From Venatoribacter pacificus (GTDB lineage: Bacteria > Pseudomonadota > Gammaproteobacteria > Pseudomonadales > Oceanobacteraceae): 64,000 nucleotides of DNA. Below are positions 17,424 through 25,597 of this stretch, piece after piece. The notes under the pieces were generated by a model. The model saw only the letters and a program-made list of their open reading frames with translations. It searched no databases and was not told the DNA's origin. How positions within the stretch are numbered: the first letter of the stretch is position 1; each line of letters begins with the position of its first letter. The stretch spans positions 620,001 to 684,000 of the forward strand of contig NZ_JAOANI010000015.1 in the NCBI RefSeq assembly GCF_025318105.1, in the 5' to 3' direction. The position numbers and the translations under genes were made by a program.

Positions 17424-19112
17424 ATGTTCACACTATTCAGACGTGTTGTTCTCTCCGTCTTATTGTTAAATTTCAGCCCCTTTTTGCTGGCCGATGATGC
17501 TGCGGCTAATGCTCCGGGCAATGTTCCGGGCAATGTTCCGGGCAGTGCGGGTCAGGCCGATTATTCGCTGGCGGCGCTCAGCAAACAATTGATAAGCGCC
17601 AATTATAAAGAAAAAGCCGCACTGGCCGAGCGTATTGCGCTCAGCGAAGATGATCAGGCCATTGCCATTCTGCAGGCACTGCTCGACAGTCGTCTCTATT
17701 ACGTTAAAAGTAATGAACAAATACTACTGGTAGACAGTTCCGGTGAAGCGGACAGCGCACAGGATGCTTTTACCTTGCAGGCCGTCCCAGGACTGGGCAA
17801 ACGCGATATTAAAAAAATAGGCGTTAATAATTCGCTGCGGGTTGCGCTGCGCAGTCTTATTTCCCGTGCGCAGATTTCTTCGAAGCATAAACCGCAACGC
17901 ATGGCGGCAGCGGAGAACCTGCTGAAAAGCAGCGATGATATCGATAAGGTGTTTATTAATCAGGCGATTGAGCGTGAAACCGATGCGGATGTTGCCAAAG
18001 TTTTACACATCGTCCGTGCCTTAATGCAGTTGAAATCCAGTGAAACACAACAACGTATTGAAGGGTTAACCGCACTCGATGGTGCGCTTTATCCGGAAGC
18101 CCGTGCCGGACTGAGTGAATTTATCCGCAGTTTCAGTGATGAAGAAAAACTGTCACGTAAAAATGAATATCAGTTGGCGAAAACCACACTGACCGACATT
18201 GAAAAGCTGGTCAGCATTAATGGCTATATCGAAAACCTGTATTTTGGTCTGGCGCTGGGCGCAGTATTGCTGCTGGCGGCGATTGGTCTGGCCATTACCT
18301 TCGGGGTGATGGGCGTTATTAATATGGCCCACGGCGAAATGATTATGCTGGGTGCCTATACCACCTATGTGGTGCAACTGCTGATGCCGGAGCATATTGG
18401 TTTATCTCTGGTGGTTGCTGTACCGGCCGCCTTTCTGGTCAGCGGCCTGGTTGGTGTATTGATTGAGCGTGGTGTGATCCGCCATTTATACGGTCGTCCG
18501 CTGGAAACCCTGTTAGCAACCTTTGGTATCAGCCTGATTCTGCAACAGGCGGTGCGTTCGATCTTCAGCCCGTTAAACCGTGAAGTGGCCACGCCTGAGT
18601 GGATGGCCGGTACCTTTATGATTAACCCGGCACTGGAACTGACCTGGAACCGCCTGTACATCATTATTTTCAGCCTGATGGTATTGGCACTGCTGGCGCT
18701 GGCATTAAAACGCACATTGTTTGGTTTGCAGATGCGCGCGGTCACTATGAACCGGCCAATGGCCAGCTCTATGGGTATTAAAACCGGCTGGGTGGATGCG
18801 CTGACCTTCGGCTTGGGCTCGGGTATTGCCGGTATTGCCGGCGTGGCCTTATCACAGCTGACCAACGTCGGACCGAATCTGGGTCAGGCGTATATTATCG
18901 ACTCCTTTATGGTGGTGGTATTTGGCGGCGTCGGCAATTTATGGGGCACGCTGGTCGGCGCAATGACATTGGGTGTTGCCAATAAAATTTTCGAACCATT
19001 GGCCGGTGCGGTACTGGCAAAAATTATGGTGCTGGTATTTATCATCCTGTTTATTCAGAAGCGGCCGCGTGGATTATTCGCGCTGAAAGGCCGTGCAGTC
19101 GATAACGGTTAA
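17424..19112 (+). CDS. urtB: Urea ABC transporter permease UrtB
   Basis: Inner-membrane permease, 562 residues. An N-terminal signal-like helix is followed by a periplasmic, helix-rich region (to about 265) and a LivH-type membrane domain with ITFGVMGVINMAHGE, the usual family segment. The N-terminal extension is normal for proteobacterial UrtB. Just after the signal the protein has an N-A/V-P-G repeat encoded by three 12-bp units. It acts with UrtC as the membrane channel. The ATG at 17424 follows a short purine stretch, and the urtC start is 12 bases after its stop. Confidence 0.94.
   Translation: MFTLFRRVVLSVLLLNFSPFLLADDAAANAPGNVPGNVPGSAGQADYSLAALSKQLISANYKEKAALAERIALSEDDQAIAILQALLDSRLYYVKSNEQILLVDSSGEADSAQDAFTLQAVPGLGKRDIKKIGVNNSLRVALRSLISRAQISSKHKPQRMAAAENLLKSSDDIDKVFINQAIERETDADVAKVLHIVRALMQLKSSETQQRIEGLTALDGALYPEARAGLSEFIRSFSDEEKLSRKNEYQLAKTTLTDIEKLVSINGYIENLYFGLALGAVLLLAAIGLAITFGVMGVINMAHGEMIMLGAYTTYVVQLLMPEHIGLSLVVAVPAAFLVSGLVGVLIERGVIRHLYGRPLETLLATFGISLILQQAVRSIFSPLNREVATPEWMAGTFMINPALELTWNRLYIIIFSLMVLALLALALKRTLFGLQMRAVTMNRPMASSMGIKTGWVDALTFGLGSGIAGIAGVALSQLTNVGPNLGQAYIIDSFMVVVFGGVGNLWGTLVGAMTLGVANKIFEPLAGAVLAKIMVLVFIILFIQKRPRGLFALKGRAVDNG
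17508..17543 (+). repeat. Three 12-bp tandem repeats inside urtB
   Basis: Units AATGCTCCGGGC, AATGTTCCGGGC and AATGTTCCGGGC encode N-A-P-G, N-V-P-G and N-V-P-G just after the signal sequence. Copy number could change without a frameshift. Confidence 0.85.
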
Positions 19113-19123
19113 GGGGCAGGAAT

Positions 19124-20335
19124 ATGACACAGACAAAACAATTGGGCCCGTTAACCCGCTTACTGATGAACGATGCCGCCGGGCGGAAATTACTGCTGGT
19201 ATTGGTGCTGATGGCGATTTTTATTCCGCTCAGCAATCTGCTATTGCCGGAAGGCTCGTTTTTCCATGTATCGACCTACACCATGACACTGCTGGGCAAG
19301 TATTTGTGTTACGCCCTGCTGGCGATTGCGGTGGATTTAATCTGGGGCTACTGCGGTATTTTAAGCCTGGGCCACGGTGCATTTTTTGCGCTGGGTGGTT
19401 ATGCCATGGGCATGTATCTGATGCGTCAGATTGGTGACCGCGGTGTGTATGGTAATCCTGAGTTGCCCGACTTTATGGTATTCCTCAACTGGACCGAACT
19501 GCCGTGGTACTGGCTCGGTTTTGACCAGTTCTGGTTCTCTATGCTGATGGTATTGCTGGCGCCGGGCATTCTGGCATTTGTGTTCGGCGCGCTGGCATTC
19601 CGCTCGCGGGTAACCGGCGTCTATCTGTCGATTATTACCCAGGCACTGACCTATGCATTGTTGCTGGCCTTCTTCCGCAACGATATGGGGTTTGGCGGCA
19701 ATAATGGCTTAACCGACTTTAAAGATATTCTTGGTTACAGCCTGCAGTCGGATAACACCCGTGCGGTGCTGTTTATTGCATCGGTGCTGGCGTTAATGCT
19801 GGGCTATTTAATCAGCCGTTTTATCGTTACTTCAAAACTCGGTCGGGTGTTGGTGGCTATCCGTGATTCGGAATCCCGTGCACGTTTTCTTGGTTATCGG
19901 GTTGAGCATTACAAGCTGTTTGTGTTTGTGGTGTCGTCGATGCTGGCCGGTGTGGCCGGAGCGTTATATGTGCCTCAGGTCGGTATTATTAATCCGGGTG
20001 AATTTGCGCCGATTAATTCGATTGAAATCATTATCTGGGTAGCCGTAGGTGGCCGCGGCACATTGTTTGGTGCAGTGATTGGCGCGATGCTGGTGAACTA
20101 TGCCAAAACTTATTTTACCGGTGCGTTTGCCGAACTCTGGTTGTTTATGCTGGGCGGTTTGTTTGTACTCACCACGCTGTATCTGCCTAAAGGGGTGGTG
20201 GGCTTATGGGCGCAGCTGAAAGAAAAGTATCCGCTGAAAAAACAGAAGGCGTTGCTATTGTCGCCGCAGGATCAATCCTCTGTAGTGACTAACGATGAGC
20301 CCGGTTCAGAAAAGCCTGTGGGAGAAAAAGCATGA
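19124..20335 (+). CDS. urtC: Urea ABC transporter permease UrtC
   Basis: Second inner-membrane permease (LivM type), 403 residues with about ten hydrophobic segments; AVDLIWGYCGILSLGHGAFF is the family hallmark near residue 65. The C-terminal 40 residues are charged and cytoplasmic. It pairs with UrtB. Its stop overlaps the urtD start in an ATGA arrangement, so the two are translationally coupled. GGGGCAGG precedes its ATG. Confidence 0.95.
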   Translation: MTQTKQLGPLTRLLMNDAAGRKLLLVLVLMAIFIPLSNLLLPEGSFFHVSTYTMTLLGKYLCYALLAIAVDLIWGYCGILSLGHGAFFALGGYAMGMYLMRQIGDRGVYGNPELPDFMVFLNWTELPWYWLGFDQFWFSMLMVLLAPGILAFVFGALAFRSRVTGVYLSIITQALTYALLLAFFRNDMGFGGNNGLTDFKDILGYSLQSDNTRAVLFIASVLALMLGYLISRFIVTSKLGRVLVAIRDSESRARFLGYRVEHYKLFVFVVSSMLAGVAGALYVPQVGIINPGEFAPINSIEIIIWVAVGGRGTLFGAVIGAMLVNYAKTYFTGAFAELWLFMLGGLFVLTTLYLPKGVVGLWAQLKEKYPLKKQKALLLSPQDQSSVVTNDEPGSEKPVGEKA

Positions 20336-21111
20336 GTCTGCAAACGCCAAAACATATTGATAACCCATCGGTACTTTATATGGATGGTGTCAGTGTCAGC
20401 TTTGATGGTTTTAAAGCGTTGAATTCGTTATCCATGGTGATCGCTCCGGGTGAAATGCGCGCCATTATCGGGCCGAACGGTGCGGGTAAAACCACCATGA
20501 TGGATGTCATTACCGGTAAAACCCGCCCGGATACCGGCACCATTATGTTTACCGATCACCATAAAAAGGAACACGATCTCACCCGCTTCGACGAAGCGGA
20601 CGTCGCCAATCTGGGCGTAGGACGTAAATTCCAGAAGCCGAGTGTGATTGAAAGCCTGACGGTGTTTGAAAATCTGGAAATGTCGCTGAAAGGTGGGCGC
20701 GGTATCTGGCAGGCGTTACTGCATAAGCTGAGCGCCGAAAAAGCACAGAAGCTGGATGAGATTATGGACATGATTGATCTGGCGGATAAACGTGAAGAGC
20801 TGGCCGGTAGCTTATCCCATGGTCAGAAGCAGTGGCTGGAAATCGGCATGCTGCTGGGACAGGAGCCACAACTGCTGCTGATTGACGAACCGGCCGCGGG
20901 TATGACCGATGAAGAAACCATGAAAACCGCCGAACTGTTTAAGCGCCTGGCACAAAAGCATTCGTTAATGGTGGTCGAACACGATATGGATTTTATCGAA
21001 GCGCTGGATTGCAAAGTGACCGTGCTGCACGAAGGTCATGTTCTGGCGGAAGGCTCACTGGCCACAGTAAAAGCCAATCCACAGGTGATCGAAGTTTATT
21101 TAGGCCGCTAA
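20332..21111 (+). CDS. urtD: Urea ABC transporter ATP-binding protein UrtD
   Basis: LivG-type ATPase of 259 residues. Walker A is GPNGAGKT near residue 48, the signature LSHGQKQWLEIGM is near 162, Walker B with the catalytic glutamate is LLLIDEPAAG near 182, and the switch histidine is in VVEHDMDF. It powers urea uptake together with UrtE. The start overlaps the end of urtC. Confidence 0.95.
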   Translation: MSLQTPKHIDNPSVLYMDGVSVSFDGFKALNSLSMVIAPGEMRAIIGPNGAGKTTMMDVITGKTRPDTGTIMFTDHHKKEHDLTRFDEADVANLGVGRKFQKPSVIESLTVFENLEMSLKGGRGIWQALLHKLSAEKAQKLDEIMDMIDLADKREELAGSLSHGQKQWLEIGMLLGQEPQLLLIDEPAAGMTDEETMKTAELFKRLAQKHSLMVVEHDMDFIEALDCKVTVLHEGHVLAEGSLATVKANPQVIEVYLGR

Positions 21112-21131
21112 CCGGCGGTGAGGATGATGGG

Positions 21132-21830
21132 ATGCTAAACGTAAATCAACTGGATGTTTCTTATGGTGCCAGTCAGGCGCTGTATAACGTCTGCATGAAT
21201 GCCGAGGTTGGCAAGGTTACCTGTGTGCTGGGTCGTAACGGTGTGGGCAAAACCACATTAATGAAAGCGTTGTCCGGGCACCTGGCCGCAAGCAGTGGTG
21301 ATATTCAGTGGCAGGGTAAGTCGCTGAATGGTATTGCGCCTTTTGATCGTGCACGACAAGGCATTGCCTATGTGCCGCAGGGCCGGGATATTTTTGCCCA
21401 GCTGACGGTGGAAGAGAATCTACAAACCGCATTTTCCGCGTTGCCGAAAAGTCAGCGCCGTATCGACCCGGAAATCTATTCGCTATTTCCGGTGCTGCAA
21501 CAAATGCTGAAACGCCGTGGCGGAGACTTATCCGGTGGACAGCAACAACAGCTGGCGATTGCCCGGGCGTTATTGCTGAAACCAAAATTGCTGATTCTGG
21601 ATGAACCGACGGAAGGCATTCAGCCGTCCATTATTAAAGACATCGGCAGTGTGATTAAACTGCTGCGTGACCGTGGCGAAATGGCCATTGTGCTGGTTGA
21701 GCAATACCTCGATTTTGCCGCGGAACTGGCGGATGAGTTTATGATTCTCGAACGGGGTCGGGTAGTGGCATCCGGTGCCGGTAGTGAGCTGGCCAGCTCG
21801 CAACAGGCGAAAGAGCTGCTGGCGATTTAG
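21132..21830 (+). CDS. urtE: Urea ABC transporter ATP-binding protein UrtE
   Basis: LivF-type ATPase of 232 residues. Walker A is GRNGVGKT, the signature is LSGGQQQQLAIARAL, Walker B is LLILDEPTEG, and the switch region is VLVEQYLDFA. The start is ATG 21132 with GAGG nine bases before it; the frame is open further upstream, but only through the end of urtD. It is the last gene of the transporter operon and is followed by a strong bidirectional terminator. Confidence 0.95.
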   Translation: MLNVNQLDVSYGASQALYNVCMNAEVGKVTCVLGRNGVGKTTLMKALSGHLAASSGDIQWQGKSLNGIAPFDRARQGIAYVPQGRDIFAQLTVEENLQTAFSALPKSQRRIDPEIYSLFPVLQQMLKRRGGDLSGGQQQQLAIARALLLKPKLLILDEPTEGIQPSIIKDIGSVIKLLRDRGEMAIVLVEQYLDFAAELADEFMILERGRVVASGAGSELASSQQAKELLAI

Positions 21831-21868
21831 CGGCAATACACTCAGTGTTCATTACTCTGTTTTTATTA

Positions 21869-21903
21869 AAAGAAAAGCCGGAGCGTGCTCCGGCTTTTCT
21901 TTA
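21869..21903. terminator. Bidirectional terminator between urtE and ubiK
   Basis: AGAAAAGCCGGAG pairs with CTCCGGCTTTTCT around a small loop. A-rich and T-rich flanks let it work on both strands, fitting the convergent urtE and ubiK. Confidence 0.9.
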
Positions 21904-21915
21904 TTAGGTCAGATT

Positions 21916-22164
21916 TTACTGCTGTTGCTGTTGCTGCTGTTCAAGCTGGTTGAGTTTGCCCTCCAGCTCGGCCAGTTTGGCCTGGGTACGACGCAGCGCT
22001 TCGGCCTGCACCTCAAATTCCTCACGGCTGATCAGATTGGCGCTGCTCAGCAGGCTCTGCAATTGGCTCTGTAGCATTAAGCGCACATCGGCTGACAGAC
22101 CGGCCAGCGGGCTTTGTTGCAGCAGTTGTTCGATACGGTTACGGATTTGTTCGCTGTTCATCAT
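21916..22164 (-). CDS. ubiK: UbiK-like accessory factor (YqiC/BMFP family)
   Basis: Small protein of 82 residues made of an amphipathic helix and a coiled coil (LRRTQAKLAELEGKLNQLEQ). The segment SREEFEVQAEALRRTQ is the YqiC hallmark. UbiK helps the ubiquinone-biosynthesis enzymes UbiJ and others under aerobic conditions and binds lipid; older names call it membrane fusogenic. The protein ends in eight or nine glutamines encoded by CAG/CAA codons, a length-variable run. AAGGAAG precedes the start; the second ATG at 22161 is equally possible. Pseudomonas also has this gene beside glnK-amtB. Confidence 0.88.
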   Translation of the reverse strand: MMNSEQIRNRIEQLLQQSPLAGLSADVRLMLQSQLQSLLSSANLISREEFEVQAEALRRTQAKLAELEGKLNQLEQQQQQQQ

Positions 22165-22337
22165 TGGGCTTCCTTATATATAGGCGGCAGTTTATCACGC
22201 TGTGCAAACAGGCCCCAGCATCGTGCCTTGCGTCAGGGCACTGCATTCTTCCTGTTTATGTCAATCCGGGCCTTTGCCCCGTTTTATTTCCTTGCATGAC
22301 TTTACGCATCAAATTAGTGCCTATGCTTACCCTTGAG

Positions 22338-22354
22338 TGCACCAAAAAGGGCTG
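22338..22354 (+). promoter_or_regulatory. Possible NtrC site upstream of the porin-glnK-amtB operon
   Basis: TGCACC-AAAAA-GGGCTG has a perfect left NtrC half-site and a partial right half. It lies about 135 bases before the predicted start. A second GCACC occurs near 22369. Confidence 0.35.
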
Positions 22355-22448
22355 AAAACCGGCCCGGCGCACCGCCTTTGAACTGCTACGAGGGCTTTTT
22401 TGCTAAAGGTTGCCGCTAACTCCCTGAAAAACCGCATTTTTTAAAAGT

Positions 22449-22464
22449 TGGCACAGCCGCTGCT
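22449..22464 (+). promoter_or_regulatory. Sigma-54 (RpoN) promoter of the porin-glnK-amtB operon
   Basis: TGGCAC-N5-CTGCT has a perfect -24 box and one change in the -12 box, with correct spacing. The predicted start is near 22475, leaving a leader of about 82 bases. The 390-bp gap between ubiK and the porin gene otherwise shows no gene. Confidence 0.75.
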
Positions 22465-22556
22465 ATAAGACATGTACAAGGTAAGTACAGAAAGAAAACG
22501 GTGCGTTCACCGGTTTACTTAATAAAAGCTTTGAATAACTGATGAAGGAAAGAACC

Positions 22557-23249
22557 ATGAAAAAACTGTCTCAAGCAATCGCTCTGGCTGGTGTGATGAC
22601 TGCAGGTCTGGCCGCTGTTTCTACTGCGCAGGCTGAAGTTGAAGTTTCTGCATCGGCAACTGTTGCCAGCATGTATTTGTGGCGTGGTCAGGATCTGGGG
22701 AATGGCGCTGCTGCTGTTTCTGGTGATCTGACAGTTAGTGCTTCCGGCGCTTATGCAGGCGTATGGACTTCAAGCGGTGATACCTCTTGGGGTAATGAAT
22801 ACGATCTGTACCTGGGCTATGGCGCTGAAATGGGTGACTTCAGTTATGACGTAATCCTGTGGAACTACGTATATCCAAAGGGTGATGGTGCAGCTGGTAA
22901 TCCGGATGATCGTGGCAATACCTTTGACTATGCCGATGCAATTATCTCTTTGGGTTATGCCGGTGCTTCTTTCACTTACTACAAGCCTATTGGTGCTGAG
23001 AGTGACGATAACTCCAGCTACTTCACCCTGGGTTATGGCTTGGATGCCTACTCTTTCACGCTGGGTAAAGCCGACGATGGCGATGACAGCGATTACACCC
23101 ACCTGGATGTAGGTTATGCCTATAACGATAACCTGGCGTTCACTCTGTCCAAAGTAATCGACCAGAGTGCTGATCTGGACAAAGGCGAAGCCGGTGTTGA
23201 TGAGGACCTGAAAGTGGTTGTTTCTTACAGCCTGCCTATCTCTATGTAA
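22557..23249 (+). CDS. TorF family putative porin
   Basis: Outer-membrane beta-barrel protein of 230 residues. The signal peptide is cleaved after AQA (about residue 25). The mature part begins EVEVSASATVASMYLWRGQ, the hallmark of the TorF/Gcw_chp family, and alternates short strands rich in Y, G and D. The start is ATG 22557, with AAGGAA upstream; an in-frame ATG at 22542 is less likely. It lies first in an operon with glnK and amtB behind a sigma-54 element, so it probably opens the outer membrane to a nitrogen compound such as urea or ammonium; the substrate is inferred from context. Confidence 0.9.
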   Translation: MKKLSQAIALAGVMTAGLAAVSTAQAEVEVSASATVASMYLWRGQDLGNGAAAVSGDLTVSASGAYAGVWTSSGDTSWGNEYDLYLGYGAEMGDFSYDVILWNYVYPKGDGAAGNPDDRGNTFDYADAIISLGYAGASFTYYKPIGAESDDNSSYFTLGYGLDAYSFTLGKADDGDDSDYTHLDVGYAYNDNLAFTLSKVIDQSADLDKGEAGVDEDLKVVVSYSLPISM

Positions 23250-23258
23250 AAAGCATAC

Positions 23259-23286
23259 AATGGCCCGTGCCCCCGCATGGGCCATT
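23259..23286 (+). other. Stem-loop between the porin gene and glnK
   Basis: AATGGCCC (23259-23266) pairs with GGGCCATT (23279-23286), and GTGC/GCAT extends the stem inside. There is no T-tract; partial termination or message protection is likely, letting the porin exceed GlnK. Confidence 0.6.
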
Positions 23287-23327
23287 AATAAAACCTAAAC
23301 TCGTAGCGTTTAACAAAGGGGTTTTCT

Positions 23328-23666
23328 ATGAAACTCATTACAGCTGTGGTTAAGCCATTCAAACTCGACGATGTGCGTGAAGCGCTGTCAGAGATTGGCG
23401 TTCAGGGCATCACAGTGACCGAAGTAAAAGGTTTCGGCCGTCAGAAAGGTCACACTGAACTGTATCGTGGTGCTGAATACGTGGTGGATTTTCTGCCTAA
23501 GGTAAAAATTGACGTAGCGGTAGCTGACGACCTGACTGAAAAAGTCATCGAAGCCATCACCAAAGCGGCGAACACCGGCAAGATTGGCGACGGAAAAATC
23601 TTCGTTACCAACCTGGAACAAGTCATTCGTATCCGTACCGGTGAAACCGGCGCAGACGCGATCTGA
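23328..23666 (+). CDS. glnK: Nitrogen regulatory protein P-II
   Basis: Trimeric nitrogen sensor of 112 residues that binds ATP, ADP and 2-oxoglutarate. The T-loop GAEYVVDFLPK carries the uridylylation tyrosine at position 51, and the C-terminal RIRTGETGADAI is complete. Directly before amtB, it is the GlnK type that plugs the ammonium channel. AAGGGG lies before the ATG. Expression probably depends on sigma-54 and NtrC through the promoter before the porin gene. Confidence 0.95.
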   Translation: MKLITAVVKPFKLDDVREALSEIGVQGITVTEVKGFGRQKGHTELYRGAEYVVDFLPKVKIDVAVADDLTEKVIEAITKAANTGKIGDGKIFVTNLEQVIRIRTGETGADAI

Positions 23667-23711
23667 TCCTTCCTCATTAAATGAATCAGAGCCTTATGCG
23701 GGGGGCTTAGA

Positions 23712-24980
23712 ATGGAAAATAATATTTTCGAACTCCAGTACGCGTTGGATACCTTTTATTTTCTGGTATGCGGTGCGTTAGTCATGTGGATGGCGGCAGG
23801 TTTCGCCATGCTGGAAGCGGGTCTGGTCCGCTCTAAAAATACCACTGAAATTCTGACTAAAAACGTCGCGCTGTTTGCGATTGCCTGCACCATGTATCTG
23901 GTGTGCGGTTATCAGATTATGTACGGCGGCGGTTACTTCCTGTCAGGCATCACCGAAGTGGATTCTGCTGCAGTACTGGCTGATTTCGCGGCGCGTGAAG
24001 ATGGCTTCCAGGGTGGTTCTATCTACTCCGGCGCTTCAGACTTCTTCTTCCAGGTTGTGTTCGTAGCGACTGCAATGTCCATCGTATCCGGTGCTGTTGC
24101 TGAGCGTATGAAGCTGTGGGCTTTCCTGGCTTTCGCGGTAGTGATGACTGCGGTTATCTACCCAATGGAAGGCGCGTGGACCTGGGGTGGTGCTTCTGTA
24201 TTCGGTATGTACAGCCTGGGTGATGACTTTGGTTTCAAAGACTTCGCGGGTTCCGGCATCGTACACATGGCAGGTGCTACTGCAGCGCTGGCTGGTGTGA
24301 TCCTGCTGGGTGCACGTAAAGGCAAGTACGGTCCTAACGGTGAAATCCGTGCGATCCCTGGTGCTAACCTGCCAATGGCGACTCTGGGCACGTTCATCCT
24401 GTGGATGGGTTGGTTCGGCTTCAACGGTGGTTCTGTACTGAAACTGGGTGATATCGGTAATGCACATGCGGTAGCTGTTGTGTTCATGAACACTAACGCA
24501 GCAGCGGCTGGTGGTCTGCTCGGCGCTCTGGTTCTGGCTTACATCCTGTTCCGCAAAGCGGATCTGACCATGGCTCTGAACGGTGCTCTGGCTGGTCTGG
24601 TTGCTATCACTGCAAGCCCTGACACACCAACGCCTTTCGTAGCGACCATCATTGGTCTGATCGGTGGTGCGATTGTTGTACTGTCTATCCTGACTCTGGA
24701 TAAAATGAAAATCGACGACCCGGTTGGTGCGATCTCTGTACACGGTGTAGTTGGTCTGTACGGTCTGCTGGTTGTACCGGTAACTGCAGACGGCACTACC
24801 TTCGGTGGCCAGTTGATGGGCGCAGCAACGATCTTCGTATGGGTATTCGCGGCTTCCTTCATCACCTGGATGGTGCTGAAAGTGATCATGGGTCTGCGTG
24901 TTACTGAAGAAGAAGAGTACGAAGGCGTGGATCTGTCTGAGTGCGGTATGGAAGCCTACCCTGAGTTCACCAATAAATAA
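23712..24980 (+). CDS. amtB: Ammonium transporter AmtB
   Basis: Trimeric inner-membrane ammonium channel, 422 residues, eleven helices. The twin pore histidines appear in IVHMAGATAAL and ISVHGVVGLYG, and the Amt signature FGFKDFAGSGIVHMAG is present. Helix 1 starts near residue 10 with no long cleavable signal. Codon use is strongly biased to CTG, GGT and CGT compared with neighbours, a sign of high expression. It lies 45 bases after glnK and ends in a strong terminator. Confidence 0.96.
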   Translation: MENNIFELQYALDTFYFLVCGALVMWMAAGFAMLEAGLVRSKNTTEILTKNVALFAIACTMYLVCGYQIMYGGGYFLSGITEVDSAAVLADFAAREDGFQGGSIYSGASDFFFQVVFVATAMSIVSGAVAERMKLWAFLAFAVVMTAVIYPMEGAWTWGGASVFGMYSLGDDFGFKDFAGSGIVHMAGATAALAGVILLGARKGKYGPNGEIRAIPGANLPMATLGTFILWMGWFGFNGGSVLKLGDIGNAHAVAVVFMNTNAAAAGGLLGALVLAYILFRKADLTMALNGALAGLVAITASPDTPTPFVATIIGLIGGAIVVLSILTLDKMKIDDPVGAISVHGVVGLYGLLVVPVTADGTTFGGQLMGAATIFVWVFAASFITWMVLKVIMGLRVTEEEEYEGVDLSECGMEAYPEFTNK

Positions 24981-25007
24981 TTGGTAACACTCAGCCAACG
25001 CTGAAAT

Positions 25008-25041
25008 AAAAAAGCCGGTCAGGAAACTGACCGGCTTTTTT
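25008..25041 (+). terminator. Rho-independent terminator of amtB
   Basis: A 15-bp stem with GCCGGTCAG/CTGACCGGC at its top and a GAAA tetraloop (25023-25026) ends in six T. Confidence 0.95.
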
Positions 25042-25069
25042 GTGTGTAAGTATTAAACATCATGCATAA

Positions 25070-25116
25070 AAAAACGCCACAACAGCACAGATACATCATT
25101 GGCTGGCGGCGTTTTT
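25070..25116 (-). terminator. Probable terminator of the 60-residue gene
   Basis: Arms AAAAACGCC and GGCGTTTTT (25070-25078 with 25108-25116), loop 29 bases. On the minus strand the arm ends in a T-run just after the stop at 25137. Confidence 0.55.
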
Positions 25117-25136
25117 AGCGGACGATTAAGCCAGAT

Positions 25137-25319
25137 TTATTCGGCTAAGAAATCTTCCAGGTCGTGTTCCAGTCGTTTGCGTTCCAGGTGGGCTTCGATG
25201 GCGCGGCGTGCCATCAGTTTTTTCGACATTTGGGATTCTTTATTAACGACGACTTTGCCGTCCCGATCAAAAGAGACAACTTCTTCGTGGGCTTCGAATT
25301 TCATTGCTGCTTCCATCAT
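25137..25319 (-). CDS. Small conserved protein, PA3496-like
   Basis: Charged protein of 60 residues with no signal peptide. The C-terminal part RRAIEAHLERKRLEHDLEDFL resembles the conserved end of Pseudomonas PA3496-type small proteins, called putative envelope-integrity proteins; the match is from memory. The start at 25319 follows GAGGG; ATG 25304 also has a GGAAG before it. The gene stands alone, convergent with amtB. The function is unknown. Confidence 0.65.
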   Translation of the reverse strand: MMEAAMKFEAHEEVVSFDRDGKVVVNKESQMSKKLMARRAIEAHLERKRLEHDLEDFLAE

Positions 25320-25512
25320 CTTTCCCTCTGGTTGATCACAGTAAATCCTGCTGTGATTTTTCTTTTTATTGGTTTCAAAAGAATGACAGTAATCGTTAGT
25401 CAGGCCAAATTCTGTTCAATACCGTTAATGCAGCACAAGCGTACTAATGATGGTGCTGAGGCCATATAGATCGTGGGGTTGCTGCTTTTGAGGGTGGCCA
25501 GAGGAGAATTTT

Positions 25513-25593
25513 ATGGCCAAAGTACTGAGCAAAAAGTCATCGGCAGTTTTAGTTTATGTCGTAAATTGTCTGGTTATGATGTCTGGAAGCTGA
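25513..25593 (+). CDS. Candidate 26-residue membrane microprotein
   Basis: ATG 25513 is preceded by AGAGGAG at six bases, one of the best ribosome sites in the window. The product begins MAKVLSKKS and continues with a hydrophobic stretch SAVLVYVVNCLVMM, long enough for one short membrane helix with a basic N-terminus. The stop is five bases before the end of the convergent hexR gene. Nothing similar is known to me. It may be a real small protein or chance. Confidence 0.4.
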   Translation: MAKVLSKKSSAVLVYVVNCLVMMSGS

Positions 25594-25597
25594 CCGC

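Noticed and set aside
24036..24998. 320-codon open frame antisense to amtB
   Set aside because: It mirrors the strongly biased codons of amtB, is rich in H, Q, T and R, and resembles no family; amtB itself is certain.
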